Shown in pieces: positions 1-10,434 of a DNA stretch of 64,000 nt (its first letter is position 1; each line of letters opens with the position of its first letter). Below the pieces are notes generated by a model. That model had not been told where the DNA came from. It made no database searches and saw only the letters and a program-made list of their open reading frames with translations. The translations under genes were made by a program, and so were the position numbers. The DNA comes from Pinus tabuliformis (taxonomy: Eukaryota > Streptophyta > Pinopsida > Pinales > Pinaceae), in the NCBI GenBank assembly GCA_031772625.1, contig CM062804.1:1023107208-1023171207 (forward strand). Direction: 5' to 3'.

Positions 1-478
1 TTATCTTCGAATTTAAAGTATTATGCAGATCATATGACTATCAGAATGATGCTCAAAAATTAAAATTGTTCCCTGCAACATTAAAAGACTCAACATTAAA
101 ATGGTTCATGAGTCTAGGAGTTCATTCTATAACAACATGGAGACAAATGAAAGAGGCTTTCTTAGGTAGATATAGAGATTATTGTATGCCTAGTAACTTT
201 AAATATGAAGTCTTCAAAACGACACAAAAGGAAGATGAAAATATTGAAGATTTAGTATAAAGGTTTGTCTACTATGTTAAAAGAGAAAAAAGGGATAATT
301 TGAATGAGGAAACCTTAAAATCCTTTTTACTTGGAGCTATTAAAGATTAGTGGATCGATCTCCTTAACCTAACTAGGAAGGGAGATATTTCCCAACTACC
401 ATTTTCAAATATTTGTGATTTATGTGTACATATCTCAAGGGGTAAAGAATGAGTTGGAAGGTGTCCTAGAGACCCTCT

Positions 479-910
479 TTGTCAAGAATTAATAAATCTG
501 CAGCTGGGATAGTCAGTAGGGAAGAATTAGGAAAATTTCTTAATACCTTTAAGACATATATTTTACAGAGCTTAAGTGAGGAGATAGACACCATTAAAAT
601 ACAAAACAAGAAAAATTCTGAAAATGCTGCATTATGTATCTTTTGTCTTAAATTTCGAAAGAAACATGCTCTAAGAGAGTGTCCCTTAGATTCAAAAGCC
701 ATAGAAACTTGTGTCATATGTGTAGATAATCATGATACGAAGGAATGTCCTTCTTTACCACGTCTCAAGGCTATATTTAATGATGAGGGGATTCCACAAC
801 AAGTAGATCTTCTTTACTTTATAGCCAAGAGACCATGGAAAAACCCCCAACAAAATGAACCACAAGGGTTCAGACCACATCAATTTGCTCAGTCTTCACA
901 AAATAATTAA
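479..910 (+). pseudogene. Gag zinc-knuckle segment of element A
   Basis: This part of Gag would bind element RNA in the particle. Two Cys/His motifs are visible about residues 54-90: a CX2CX6HX4C motif followed by a CX2CX3HX4C motif. The second is one residue shorter than the usual CCHC knuckle, a spacing shared with the Gag of element B. The downstream tail is rich in N, P and Q. The related copy at 61.4-62.0 kb (minus strand) shows the same order of knuckles and tail, which supports the family assignment. It is part of a broken element, so no function is expected today. Confidence 0.75.
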
Positions 911-1677
911 TATCCAGCTTGGTAGCCTTGGGCTCAACCACAGTCACAATCTTGGAATCAAGGATGGAAAAATCCTTATGGAGCCTATGCTTAATATCAA
1001 CAATACTCGCCAGCCTATCTTCCACCACAATTTCTACCACCATCTAATCAAATTCCCCAAGCTAACCAATTACCACAAATTCTAGTTCAGAATCAAAACC
1101 CACAGCTCTCCCTACAATTTCCACAAAAACCAAATCAACTACCTTCTCAATCACTTCAAAATCCTAATAATAAAATACCACAAGAAGCTATGTACAACAT
1201 GGAGGGGAAAAATCCTCAAACTTGTGTAATAACTCCACTATACCTAAATAATGTCCAATTAAGGTGTGGAAAAGTGTTACCAAGAAAACCCCTTATTGTC
1301 ATTCAAGAAACAAGATCCGATCTTCAAAAGCACAAAAACCAATTAGAAGAAGGGGAGACCTCTCTCCTCAGAAAGAGAATAAAGAAACAAGACATGTTCC
1401 AATAAATACTCCTATCATAGAACAACCCTCGGTATCAATTAGACCACCTTTCCTTGAACGGTTGAAAATTGATGAAGGAGTAGAAAAACAAATTATCTTG
1501 CTTGATTACAATATGATGGATGAATTGAAAAATTTCTGTATTAAGGTTCCTTTATTACAAGCCATAAAATAAATACCAATTTTTGTGAAAACAATTAAGG
1601 AACTAAGTACACAAAGATCAGGAAGAAAAAGATAAGACATAAAAATAATTCAGTTAGTTGGAAAAATTGCAGACATT

Positions 1678-2280
1678 ATGATGGGGAAGACGAAAATTCA
1701 AAAATATTTAGATCCAAGAAGCCCCATTGTAAAAATTCAGATCAATGGAGCTGAAATACCAAACACACTGATTGATCTAGGAGTAGCCATAAACATAATG
1801 AGTAAACAAGTTATGGACACACTTAGGCTTCCTAACCTTCAATACACACCAACCTTATTACAATTAGTCAATAGGTCTATTATTAAATCAGATGGTGTGT
1901 TGGAATATTTTTGTGTATCCTTAGATTCTTGGGAATATCCTGTTGATTTCATGGTCTTAACACCCAAGAATAATTTAGCAAGACATCCATTAATTCTAGG
2001 AAGACCTTGGGTAGCTACAGTTGATGCTTTCATCGGTTGTAGATTAGGTGAGATGTTTATCTCATATGGAAATTATACAAATAAATTTACATTATACCCT
2101 CCTGCAAGGACAAAAATAGATACAAAAACTGAAGAATGGATAGAATATGAAGAAGATATACAACCTATTTTTACTATTGAACAAGTAAAAGAGGAAGACC
2201 AAATTCTAAATCTACTGGAAAATAGTGAATCTTCCTCACATTATGATCGTAGCCGCAATGCGTATCTCTCATCTAAATAG
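1678..2280 (+). pseudogene. Retroviral-type aspartic protease region, element A
   Basis: This 200-residue open stretch resembles the protease that cuts Gag-Pol in Ty3/gypsy elements. The active-site region is near residues 32-40 (IDLGVAINIM, where families usually show D-T/L-G-A). The flap-side strand LQLVNRS follows, and the ILGRPWVATVDA strand near residues 107-118 is typical of Athila-like proteases. The extension after residue 150 is acidic. It lies between the Gag tail and the reverse transcriptase, the normal pol order. Confidence 0.75.
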
Positions 2281-2559
2281 TTATCATTTTTCCCAATGGA
2301 AAAATTTGGGAATCCTTTGATAGGAATCTTTCCAGGGAAAACCTTGAATGTTAATAAAAACCTGGAAGAATTGCAAAAGAATCAATTGATAGAAATTTTA
2401 TAGAAACATTCTTATGCTTTTTGCATGGGAATACACTGACATGAGAGGGATTGGTTCTAAAACTTGAATACATCATATCTACTTTGAACAGAATGTAAGA
2501 CTGGTTAGACAACCTCAACGAAGAATGAACAAAAATTAAAAGAAATTGTTGAGGAGTTG

Positions 2560-2955
2560 CAGAAATTGTTAGATGTAAATTTCATTTATTCGATATCTGA
2601 TAGTTAGTGGGTTTCACCCCTAGTAATCGTTCCTAATAAAAATGGAAAATGGTGAGTATGCATCGATTACAGGGAACTAAATAAAGCAACATTAAAAGAC
2701 CACTTTCCACTACCTTTTATGGATCAGGTTTTAGACACATTAGCAGGAAAAAAGTATTTTTCCTTCTTGGATAGGTTCAGTGGATATAACCAAATTCAGG
2801 TAGCCCCTGAAGATCAAAATAAAACCACATTCACTTTTCCATGGGGAATTTATGCTTATCGAGTACTTCCCTTTGGATTATGCAATGCTCCAGTAATATT
2901 CCAAAGAGTAGTTCTTGGAATTTTCTCTGATCTTATTCATGATTGTGTGGAAGTT
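2560..2955 (+). pseudogene. Reverse transcriptase fragment, element A
   Basis: The translation resembles the N-terminal half of a Ty3/gypsy reverse transcriptase. Visible landmarks are SPLVIVPNKNGKW, CIDYRELNKAT, HFPLPFMDQVLDTLAG, YFSFLDRFSGYNQI and LPFGLCNAP. These correspond to the fingers and the first catalytic motif region. Sequence passes from this domain almost directly to the polypurine tract and LTR. It is a fossil and is not expected to be active. Confidence 0.85.
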
Positions 2956-2969
2956 CCGGCATGGGGGAA

Positions 2970-4328
2970 TGTAGAGTCCAAAGATTGTCTTACCTTAACA
3001 TCCCTTTTTCATATACTTATCACCTACATAATGCAATAGGCACATGTTTTTGTTAAGGGTAAGCAATTACATGTCTCATTATTCATGTTTTTCTATATAC
3101 CCTATTGTTTTGTTAATGAATGCATTTGGCTACAAAATTGGTTTGTTTATGTAGCTAATCCAAATTTTTGCAGCTGCCTCCATTGTTCGCAAGGTTCAGA
3201 AGCTCCAACTCGGCGAAGAAAGACATGGAAGGATAAGGAATGGTTCCCTCATGGATTCCTTCCTACTTCCTTGAACCAATTCATCAAGAAGGTTGTAGGA
3301 TAACACGGTCCAATCCAAAGTCAACCACAAGATTATCTCTAGATAGAATCCGAGTTTTCACAAAATCTTATCGATTTATTTCTGAATAGAAAATAGATTG
3401 TTTAGTGATATAGTTTGATCGAAATAAAGATATTTAGGCTTGATATGCTCATACTATTATGTCAAAGACTTATTATAAAAACTATGGCCGCAATGTGTTT
3501 TGGGTGTGCGTCGATTCATGTAATTTTTTAGAACAACTTGTTAAGCTTCATTTGCAAGTAATATACTTGGTTTCATGTTTGCAATTTGCTGTGTTGATTG
3601 GAGATTGTCAACTGATTCATGGAGGTCCCTTACGACCAGTAATAGGTCTTTAACTGATTGCAATTAGATTTCTTTCATTACTTGAATACTCTGTTTTGTG
3701 TGAAGAAATGTAGTATGATGAGTTCGCCAGTAAATTGTTATATGCATAAGCAATTTCCTTTGATTTATACCTAGTTTAACTCTGCTATTTGATTTTCCTT
3801 TTATCTGGTACAGTGTGGCTATTTCATTTGCTTTCTATCTAGTGTAGTCCAATTGTTTTTACTTCATAGCGTAGCTGCTGTTCAGAATGTCTTGTTTGGA
3901 TGAAATTGAATAAGTAAAAGACGGAGAGTCTTCTCCTTAGCAATTGAATTCAGTCAGTATTCCTTTAAAGTTTGATAGAATAGATTTCTCTTTTACTTAG
4001 TAAATTAGATTTGGCTGCAGCATAAACATTCAAGACAAAAATCCAAAATAGTCTAACACAGGCAAAGTCTACAATCACTCTCATATCATCCATAAACTGA
4101 TTCAATAGAGTATAACTCCTAGGAAATTAGCTGATAACTTTAGGGATTAAGACACTAATATAATTAAAAACACCATCTCCATACTAATATTAAGTTTAGA
4201 TCCTACGAAGAGCATAATGACATAAGAAATAAATTCTTGCACATATAGTGCACCTGTACTTCATCAGTATACCTGCCCTGGTTGATAATTTATGATTGAC
4301 ATTTTAAAAACATTAAATTGGCCAAACA
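2970..4328 (+). repeat. LTR of element A, shared with a second internal start
   Basis: The segment begins TGTAGAGTCC directly after a purine tract (ATGGGGGAA) and ends CCAAACA directly before a tRNA-Asp-type primer-binding site. These are the two borders expected of an LTR, about 1.36 kb long. It serves both as the 3' LTR of element A and as the LTR preceding the internal sequence at 4332 onward. No second copy is present in the window, so its exact ends are inferred from the flanking signals. Confidence 0.7.
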
Positions 4329-4331
4329 TTT

Positions 4332-4348
4332 TGGCGTCATTGTTGGGG
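4332..4348 (+). other. Primer-binding site (decayed tRNA-Asp type)
   Basis: TGGCGTCATTGTTGGGG closely resembles the TGGCGCCGTTGCCGGGG primer site of Athila-type elements. It lies three bases after the inferred LTR end. The type of difference is what decay of methylated cytosines would give. Confidence 0.7.
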
Positions 4349-4975
4349 AAGTACAAATAGAAGTTAAGAAAAAATCGTTAATTCAAAACATGATATGCGT
4401 AGGGATAGAGACTCTAGAGGTAGATTTGTAGGGCAAGGAAGAAGTTTAATCCCACAAATCCACTCACTTCACCATGATTTTGAGAATCCACACCACCTAC
4501 TCAAACTTGAATTCCATTTAGAGGTCGACAAAGACTTCCTGAAATCTCAATATTAGAAATCCAATTTAGAACTTCACCCACTTCATCTATTGAAGTTGTA
4601 ACTGAATAAAATGTTATATCGCCAACTACAGGAGTAATTTTTCTATCCTCCATTGTTAGAGGAACCAGAAATATTAGAAGAACATTATATTAGTTCTGAA
4701 GAATCTATCATGGTTGAAGAAGGGGAAGGAGAGGTACACAATTTCCATGGCGAGGAAAATGGGATTGGAGGAGGTGGGGGTAGAGGTAGAGGTGGAGATA
4801 GGAAAAGAGGAGGGGGTAGAGGTAGAGGAAACCAAGATCCTTCTGGATTTCCTATTCTTGATCAAGATACAAACCTCACAATGAAAAATATATCACCCTC
4901 AATTCTTCCTAATTTCCATGGAAAAAGAAACGAAGACCCAGAGACATTTCTCTTCGAATTTGTTAGAGCCTAGAT
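4349..4975 (+). mobile_element. Internal start (leader and gag N-terminus) of a second element A-type copy
   Basis: An LTR and primer site are followed by a leader and the start of a Gag-like reading frame (4653-4973). That frame has an acidic N-terminus, a Gly/Arg-rich stretch at about residues 38-61 and then NFHGKRNEDPETFLFEF, a typical Gag entry region. The similarity to the family stops near 4975. About 200 bp of unassigned sequence (4976-5180) follows before the copia LTR. Broken; age cannot be measured here. Confidence 0.65.
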
Positions 4976-5180
4976 TTTCCTCAGGCTGAAAAGGCAAGGT
5001 TCAAGGTCCACATCAAACCACACTCAGCCTCATATCTAGCCCTATGAGGACAGGAGAGGGCTCTCTCCAAGTCAATCTCAGCAAAAGATAATTAATGGGG
5101 CTGGAGATGACTAATTTAACAACTAATCTTAGGCTAGGTATGAAGTGCAAGGATTTGATTTGATTGTTTTGGGGGTTTGT

Positions 5181-7309
5181 TGTTGGAAAATTACATAATA
5201 TAGACCATCCTAACCCACTCCCATGCCTCTAAGGGTCGAGCTCATCATTCTAGGAGTTGTTTCAACCAATTCTAAACAAGGCATTGAAATCGAGGTTATC
5301 AAACAACTTGCCTCTATATGTTAGGAAACTGATTCATTCACTCACATTTCACCTTTTGGTGAATGAATCTTCTAGAACAAGTAAAAATGTGCCGAAATTA
5401 CATCATGGTCATGAAATTACATCCAAATAGATCAAGAGTTACATGAAAATGTGAAACTAGTCAAAACTGGGTGAATTTCTGAGCTGAAGAGTGAAAATGA
5501 GGCCAAATTTCTTTATGCGCCGCACCAAAATTCTCTATGCGTTGCGCCACTTTGGAGCTGATTTTGAGGCACTTTCTGAAGTCCAAATTGAGCCCAGGAT
5601 AGCGCATTGGAAAGCCATGCCTGTCTACTTTCCAACCAAGTGAAATTTTGGGATTTGGATGTCATTTGCCCCTCCAAAACTTCAATCTCCCAAGACTGCT
5701 TCCTGTGTGTCAAAATAGGGGCAGTGAGGTCATTTTTTGAGTGTTTTTGACCTCCTGAGGACTCAAAAGTTGCCCAAATTTCTTGGACATGCACCAACAA
5801 CCATAATTTATCATGAAAAATCAAAAAATGCAAATTTTTTTGTATTTGGAGCTCCCTAGCGAAAGCGAGCACCACGTGGCGCGATGCATAGGGAGGAAAA
5901 CCCTGTTTTAATTTTTTTTTGCATAGCACCTTTTTGAAAACCAGTTTTGAGGACTTTCCTGGTGTCTGAATTGGGTGCAAGATAGCTCGTTCGAAAGGTA
6001 TTTGAGTCTAATTTTCAACCCAACTAGAATTTTTCAATTTGGAGTTCATTTTCCCTACCAAAAATCAAATCTCCGAAGACTGGTAAAAATGTGCCAAATG
6101 AGGCTGCTTAAAGGTAGAGTGTTGTTGTAGTCAACTTTTGAATGCCTTCCTCAACTCCAAATTGAGCTCATGATACCTCATTGGAAATATATTTGTGTCC
6201 AGTTATCCTTTGACTCATCAAGCAAGTCATTTGGACAACCAAGCTAGGAGAAAACTTGATTTTCCCAAGGTCACTTCAGAGGTGCACCAATTCTCCCAAG
6301 GAAACCATATTTTTGACATTTCACCTAAACCATGACACCTGTGTAAAAAGTGATGGAGTTTTTTCTTCCTTGGCCTGTTTTGGACAAACAAATCTCTCAG
6401 TTTTCCCAAATTCATCTTTTCTTGCTTAGAAACATCATTTGAGTAAAACCTACCTCAATGTGTGGAACTTGGCATGATGATAACAACCCTTTGAATGATG
6501 GTACGTTCTGTCGAATCATGACGTGAAGTGCTCGCGATAGCCATTAGGGTTTGGGAATTTTAAGTATGAGACCTATGGTTTGGTTCATTTGGGATTTTGA
6601 GAAAGGGGACTTAGGATAAGGGATTAGTGTTTTAAGGGGGTAGTGGACCTTAAGGAATAACAAAATCAATGAAAAAAGGATAAAGGAGTAAACTTGGTGG
6701 CAAAATAGTCATCAAAACCCTAGGACACAATTTTTGTTGGAGGAACCTAAAATGATAGGGTTGAACTTCTTTAAGCAATCACCATGAAACAAGCATCATG
6801 AAGTAGGCACCCAACTTGGATAGAGAATAATAATGGAGGCTCTACCTGACAAATCCATGCAGTTTTGGGCGATTTGAGCGATTTTGGAGAAGATTTGGTA
6901 AATTTCAAGCTTCCTGGCTGTATGCGTCGTGCACTCAACCCAATGCACCGCGCCTCACCAATGCGCCACGCCCGTGTTATTTTACACTATGTTCTGAGGC
7001 CCAATGTGCTGCGCCCAGTGTATGCCCCGCGCACCTGTTTTTTGATCAATTTTCTCTGATTTCACCTTGCTCACCCCAAAATGATTTTGTTTTGCTTTCT
7101 CTTTACTCTTGGAGTGCAAATGAGCTTTACACATTTGGAGACATGTTTTATACATGGTCTTTTCAAATTAACTTTTCCAAAATTCACTTTTATATGTTTT
7201 CAAAATGATTTGATTTCAAACTCTTTTTTTTGGATTTGAGTAGGTTTGTGTCTTATGATCTTGATTAAAACTTCATGAGAAGTTGCAAATCTATAGCCTA
7301 ATTTCTACA
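5181..7309 (+). repeat. Probable 5' LTR of a Ty1/copia element
   Basis: The segment starts TGTTGG and ends CTACA immediately before a TGGTATCAGAGC primer site, so about 2.13 kb is the inferred LTR. The stretch 6290-7236 recurs inverted at 63076-64000 at roughly 95% identity by eye, showing that it belongs to a dispersed repeat. It contains three diverged copies of a ~130-bp block (near 5575, 5958 and 6151). It also has GC-rich clusters of an ATGCGCCGCGC-like motif at 5512-5545, 5865-5890 and 6915-7045. No 3' LTR partner was found in the window, so the 5' end is less certain than the 3' end. Confidence 0.6.
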
Positions 7310-7321
7310 TGGTATCAGAGC
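7310..7321 (+). other. Primer-binding site (initiator-Met tRNA)
   Basis: TGGTATCAGAGC is the exact initiator-methionine tRNA primer site used by most plant Ty1/copia elements. It directly follows the LTR end CTACA and precedes gag. Confidence 0.9.
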
Positions 7322-7412
7322 TAGATTCACATTAGAGCAGGAAATTCGAAGTTGTTTCTCAGAGGTTCGAATTTGAATATTAGTGTAGCAAGATTTCTTC
7401 AGAGCTGAGAAG

Positions 7413-7976
7413 ATGGCCTTCAATGAACTAAGGCTAGAAAATACCCTGGAAGGTACCTCTAATTTTGTTGCATGGAAGGATTGCATGGAGGCAGTATTGG
7501 ATGAAAATGGATTTCTAGAATACATCAAGTCGGGTGTTGAAAAGTCACAAGCATCTGATGCTCAGAACCTTGCTAAGTGGAAGAAATTTGTAGCCAAGGT
7601 GAGGAAAATAATCTTGGAGGGAGTATGGGATCATATTGTCTCGAATCTCCATGGAAAAGAAACTCCATTCTCGATGTGGAAAGAACTCACAAAATTGTTT
7701 GAGAATAGTAGAGACTACAAGAAGCTGACGCTCAAGGATAAACTTCGAAGTATCAAGATGCAGAAGTATGACACAATTCCGCAGTATCTGAGCAAGTTTA
7801 CTCAGTGTTGCAATGAAATTGGAGGAATTGGTTTCAATGTGCTAGAAGAAGACTTGGTAAGCCTAGCCCTTCTGAGCCTTCCCAAGAGTTGGCATAGTTA
7901 TCACGATTCAGTGAATGGGGAGGGAGAATACGAAATTGGGAGCGCTTATGGTTCGATTTGGTATAGGAGAAAATAA
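7413..7976 (+). pseudogene. Copia Gag (UBN2-like) region
   Basis: The frame starts MAFNELRLENTLEGTSNFVAW about 90 bp after the primer site and keeps the typical copia Gag pattern: a tryptophan-bearing N-terminal block, IRLILEG-like and WDHIVSNL motifs, then a helical region (KLTLKDKLRSIKM) and LLSLPKSW near the end. A CX2CX4HX4C zinc knuckle (CFHCHEFGHYATKC) follows in the next segment at about 8130. Copia Gag forms the particle and binds RNA. This copy is a fossil. Confidence 0.8.
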
Positions 7977-8279
7977 TGAAGAATACTAGAGATGGGACTT
8001 CATCCAAGGGCGAGGATGAAAAAAACATTGCATTGGTTGGAAATATAAAGAAGGGAAACGGGAAGAAATTTGAATCCAAACCATAATCCAGTCAAGGGCG
8101 CAAGAAGAAAGATTTTTCAAAAATTAAATGCTTCCATTGTCATGAATTCGGGCACTATGCCACGAAGTGTCCACACAAGAAGGAAATCAAGAAGACCTTA
8201 GGAGGAGGAGCAGGTGAGGCTTTGGCTTCACAGTTTGAGATTGATTTTACCCTAATTACATGCATGGCTAGGACAGTTA

Positions 8280-8475
8280 TTGGGAGCGTGTGGTACTTGG
8301 ACTCAAGTGCATCGTTCCATGTGACTTGGAAGAAAAATATTTGAATATGCACATCTATATGTGGGACAATGGAAGGTGCATCGTTCCACATGACTTGGAA
8401 GAAAAAGATTTGAATATGTGTATCGAGATGGGGGACTCAGGTGCATCATTCCACATGACTTGGAAGAAAAATATT
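8280..8475 (+). repeat. Three tandem ~66-bp copies over the copia protease active-site region
   Basis: The block beginning GTGCATCRTTCCA occurs at 8308, 8376 and 8441, spaced 68 and 65 bp, each followed by a TGACTTGGAAGAAAAA-like run. The segment codes for the aspartic protease active-site motif (DS-G/S-ASFH-TWKKN), so the motif region has been multiplied in tandem. Replication slippage is the simplest explanation. Confidence 0.85.
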
Positions 8476-8566
8476 TGAATATGAACATAATCTCTATTGT
8501 AGTTTTGTAAGACTATGGTTATGATGTCATCTTCAACAAAGGAAAAGCATTCTTGAGACACATACC

Positions 8567-9355
8567 ATGAGACTGGTGAAGCAGACCAGGGTTCATGTGA
8601 AGAAACTATACAAGTTAGAAGTGGAGGATTGTGCTGCATTGAGCAGAAAGGTGGAGAAAGTGCAGAGCCACGATTTCGGTGAAATTTGGCATAGAAGACT
8701 TGGCGATTTGAATCGTGGTACTTTTAAGATCATGCAACAAATAACCATAGGCCTCCCAAAAGGATCACTTGAGAAACAAGATGTATGCAAAAGGTTTACC
8801 TCGAGGAAGTACACAAAATTCACATTCCATGATCGGGACAACAAAGGACATGTAGTCCTTGAAAGGATCCACTTTGATGTTTGTGGACCTTTCTCGATAG
8901 CCTCCAATGCTATGCACAAATATTTTGTCAATTTTATTGATGACTTCTCACGGAAATGTTGGATCTTCCTCATGCAGAAGAATGATGAGACATTCTCCAA
9001 GTTCATAGAATTCAAGGCAATGGTTGAGAAAGAAACATGCAAGAAAATTAAGGCTCTCAAGAGTCATAATGGAGGTGACTACATGTCAAATGACATTAAA
9101 AATTTATGTGAAAAATAAGGCCTTCGGCGAGAGTTGATAGCACCCCACAACCCACAACATAATGGGGTGGCTGAGATAAAGAACCATAGCATTTTGGGAG
9201 CAGCGAGGGCGATCTTACATGATCAAGGCTTATTGTTGCATTTGTTGGCCAAGGCATGCAACACATCAGTATATTTGCAGAATCAGAGTCCTCATCAGAT
9301 TCTGGGCATGATTACACCAGAGGAGGCTTTCTTGGGGAGAAATTTAGATATTTCC
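8567..9355 (+). pseudogene. Copia GAG-pre-integrase and integrase core
   Basis: The frame shows the GAG-pre-integrase block (IWHRRLGDLNRGTFKIM), then the integrase core: HFDVCGPF around the first catalytic aspartate, FVNFIDDFSRKCWIFLM, LKSHNGGDYMS around the second, and APHNPQHNGVAE before the third acidic position. These domains insert the cDNA into the host chromosome. The integrase is interrupted by element B at about 9355. It belongs to the broken copia element. Confidence 0.85.
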
Positions 9356-10411
9356 ACTACACAATATTTTGTCACACCTCCTGTACTTCCTCGTGACATA
9401 CCCTGAAGTTCCCAAAACATTACCATCATGTAGTGTACTTATTTAGATATGCAGTTCATATCCTCCCCAGAACATTGATTGGAAAATTCCTTGATCTTTC
9501 CCTAGAAGAAATAGCTCTAAAACCCTAATTTTGAGACTCATTGCTCTTATGAGGTTAAAAACTGTGATAGTCACTTGCTGCATCACTCTTGACCCGTGAT
9601 GGAATCGCTATGTTATCTTGTATACCTGTGATTATCCCCAAAAAGGCAATTTTCTTAAAGAGGATGCGAAGCTTCATGATCTAGAAGCTTATAGAGTGGC
9701 GAGCTGGAGGTTGTTTAGCATAGATGAGGTCGAATTCTCCAAACTTGGCCTCTTGGTCTTATCCCTATGACCTACCTCCTTGAGATGAGGACCTATTCAT
9801 ATCTTTGGATATCTCATAACTCCCTTTCCTTGCCTATACATTCATCTTCTCCTATTCCCAAATGGTTAGAGGCTCGTTGGTCTATGTCTATTTGCATAAT
9901 TATGCTAAGATTGTGCCTAGAGGCTATTCATTTGACTTGGAGAAGGATTTCTTGGAGAGTTCTTGGCTTGGAGTTGGATTAACACTCAAGGAGAGCCTAT
10001 CAACATCAAGGTTTTGGTTGTAAGCTTCCCTTTATTTTTTAATAATACACAACTGCTGGTTCATCTTCCCAAAATGCATATGTTCATGTATAATTTAATT
10101 TGACATTCCTTGATTAGTTAAGTAGGTTTCTATTGGATTTTCTATTTATTTTGGCATGCCTTGTTGTGTCTTGATCACTTGTCCAGGTATATAAACACTG
10201 AGAGAAGCAGAAACAAGCATGTGATACAAGCGATCCAAGATCCTCAACAAAGTTAGATCGGAATAACATCATAATGAGGTAAGCCATCTCTTTCATTCGT
10301 ATTTTCAATTGTAACCTAGGAAGATGTCTAGTTGATTGTCACTTCAGTTGCTAGACCCACTCATTGGGCTAGAGGGATTGTCTTTGTCCACAGAGAGGAT
10401 TAACCTTGACA
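9356..10411 (+). repeat. Element B, left (5') LTR
   Basis: It aligns over its full length with 27075-28127, starting near CACAATATTTTGTCACAC and ending ...CCTTGACA. It begins where copia integrase similarity stops and is followed by a primer-binding site seven bases later, so it is the 5' LTR of a plus-strand element. Confidence 0.85.
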
Positions 10412-10417
10412 ACAAAA

Positions 10418-10434
10418 TGGTGATTCCATTGGGG
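10418..10434 (+). other. Primer-binding site of element B (tRNA-Arg type)
   Basis: TGGTGATTCCATTGGGG matches the TGGCGACTCCGCTGGGG-type site known from Ogre/Tat elements (tRNA-Arg), allowing for decay. It lies just inside the left LTR and supports assignment of B to the Tat side of Ty3/gypsy. Confidence 0.7.

Larger units (their letters stand above)
1..2969 (+). mobile_element. Element A: broken Ty3/gypsy (Athila/Tat-like) internal region
   Basis: This is the internal part of an old LTR retrotransposon that enters the window from the left. Parts in order are a Retrotrans_gag-like segment (about 20-400), two zinc-knuckle-like motifs (about 640-760), an asparagine/proline/glutamine-rich Gag tail (850-1200), an aspartic protease-like domain (1678-2280) and part of a reverse transcriptase (about 2600-2955). 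A G-rich polypurine tract at 2961-2968 abuts an LTR. The protease style (LQLVNRS, ILGRPW) and the tRNA-Asp-type primer site after the LTR resemble the Athila/Tat side of Ty3/gypsy, not chromoviruses. It is broken, with many breaks, and only part of pol is recognisable. A relative of its gag lies at 61.4-62.6 kb on the other strand. Confidence 0.85.
7310..9355 (+). mobile_element. Ty1/copia internal region, left part (interrupted by element B)
   Basis: Parts in order are primer site, gag (from 7413), zinc knuckle (about 8120-8180), protease active-site region (8280-8470), GAG-pre-integrase and integrase core (about 8590-9355). Copia similarity stops at about 9355, where the LTR of element B starts, and integrase-like similarity appears again right after the far end of element B at 28128. 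The element is old and broken, with many breaks, and no RT was recognised in the window. Confidence 0.85.

Noticed and set aside
5513-5980. 155-codon minus-strand frame in the copia LTR
   Set aside because: It lies inside a non-coding LTR with internal duplications and has no domain.
8593-9060. 155-codon minus-strand frame
   Set aside because: Shadow of the copia integrase frame on the plus strand.
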